NCBI GenBank assembly: GCA_026988195.1 | Contig: JALSLS010000456.1 | Span: 1 to 6,623, forward strand | Direction: 5' to 3' | Source: Methylomonas sp. | GTDB taxonomy: Bacteria; Pseudomonadota; Gammaproteobacteria; Methylococcales; Methylomonadaceae | Length of the DNA: 6,623 bases | In this document: positions 6,029 to 6,623 of the stretch, piece after piece | Layout: each line of letters begins with the position of its first letter | Numbering within the stretch: position 1 is the stretch's first letter | Notes under the pieces: generated by a model | What the model saw: only the letters and a program-made list of their open reading frames with translations | Told to the model about the DNA's origin: nothing | The model's database searches: none | Translations under genes and position numbers: made by a program

Positions 6029-6623
6029 ATGTATCGACACTATTCAATGAAAGACCCCTTAGCCGAGAACCGTATGTTTCTCAGCCGAACAGTAGCCATT
6101 TTTATTTTTATTTTGTTGCTGGTGTGTGGATTGGTTGGGCGCTTGGTTTATTTACAGGTTGTTGGGCATGAGCATTATTCAACGATGGCAAAATCAAATC
6201 GAATAAAAATTGTTCCATTACCACCAACCCGAGGCATCATTTATGATCGGCATGGGCGGGTTTTGGCTGAAAATATTCCAACCTATAGCTTAGAGCTTAT
6301 TCCTGAGCAAATTAAAAATTTGGATGAAACCTTAGAACGATTGCAGCTGTTATTGGATATTTCCGATGAAAAAATAGCTCAGTTTTTAAAGCATAAACAC
6401 CGGTCTAAAAGGTTTGCGAGTATTCCATTGCTGCTACGGATGAGTGACGAAAAAGTAGCTAAATTTTCAGTCGTTAGGCCATATTATCCTGGGGTAGATG
6501 TTCATGCAAGGTTAGTCAGGCACTACCCTTATAAAGAGTTAACCTCACATGTTGTTGGCTATGTAGGCCGCATTAATGAAAAAGAATTAAAAACCTTGCC
6601 TGTAGCCGAATATAGAGGGACTC
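6029..6623 (+). CDS. mrdA: Penicillin-binding protein 2 (elongasome transpeptidase), 3' end beyond window
   Basis: PBP2 is the class B monofunctional transpeptidase that cross-links new lateral-wall peptidoglycan with RodA, under MreC/MreD control. The visible 198 codons cover the N-terminal part of a protein usually about 630 aa long. It has a short cytoplasmic segment, a signal-anchor helix at about residues 21-44, then SNRIKIVPLPPTRGIIYDR (56-74), which is the class B PBP signature following the membrane anchor. Later segments such as RFASIPLL (128-135), FPGV-like YYPGVDV (152-158) and RHYPYKELTSHVVGYVGRIN (164-183) follow E. coli PBP2 closely. The SxxK, SxN and KTG active-site motifs lie outside the window, so activity cannot be judged. 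The ATG at 6029 comes 1 nt after the mreD stop, with AAGG (6021-6024) 4 nt upstream. rodA would be expected next. Confidence 0.96.
   Translation, partial: MYRHYSMKDPLAENRMFLSRTVAIFIFILLLVCGLVGRLVYLQVVGHEHYSTMAKSNRIKIVPLPPTRGIIYDRHGRVLAENIPTYSLELIPEQIKNLDETLERLQLLLDISDEKIAQFLKHKHRSKRFASIPLLLRMSDEKVAKFSVVRPYYPGVDVHARLVRHYPYKELTSHVVGYVGRINEKELKTLPVAEYRGT

Noticed and set aside
1..6623. A novel multi-gene system across the window
   Set aside because: Every sizeable coding region belongs to a well-known family (GatCAB and the MreBCD-PBP2 elongasome). Only the non-coding mreB-mreC gap and the mreC start are unusual.

Overview
This window is ordinary chromosomal housekeeping sequence from a gammaproteobacterium with a moderately AT-rich genome. 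The evidence is the gene order (gatB-gatA-gatC divergent from mreB-mreC-mreD-mrdA, an arrangement I recall from several gammaproteobacterial groups), an MreB that begins almost exactly like the E. coli protein, and a PBP2 whose N-terminus closely follows E. coli MrdA. A Methylococcales-like or related environmental lineage is possible, judging from the style of the proteins and of the C-rich intergenic repeat. That is a guess, and the genus cannot be fixed from this sequence alone.

Layout: minus-strand gatC (3091-2804), gatA (2793-1342) and gatB (1331 to beyond the left edge) form a tight operon for the GatCAB tRNA-dependent amidotransferase. A 110-bp AT-rich intergenic region separates gatC from the plus-strand mreB (3202-4245). 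After mreB comes a 428-bp gap (4246-4673) with the only unusual structure in the window. It holds a 153-bp palindromic MITE-like repeat that appears to contain a second, nested palindromic insert, then an AT-rich perfect hairpin, then a strong intrinsic-terminator hairpin about 30 bp before the mreC ribosome binding site. mreC (4674-5552), mreD (5545-6027) and mrdA (6029 to beyond the right edge) follow with an 8-nt overlap and a 1-nt gap, so these three are surely co-expressed.

Function: GatCAB converts misacylated Glu-tRNA(Gln) and/or Asp-tRNA(Asn) to the correct amidated form. MreB, MreC, MreD and PBP2 are core parts of the elongasome (Rod complex), which builds lateral-wall peptidoglycan and keeps cells rod shaped. 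The two operons share a divergent intergenic region but have no obvious functional link.

The observations most worth checking are (1) that mreC has no ATG, GTG or TTG at the position where homology and the Shine-Dalgarno place its start, only ATA, and (2) that mreB is separated from mreCD-mrdA by an inserted repeat plus a terminator or attenuator. I found no novel multi-gene system, and I see no CRISPR, tRNA, rRNA or transposase gene.
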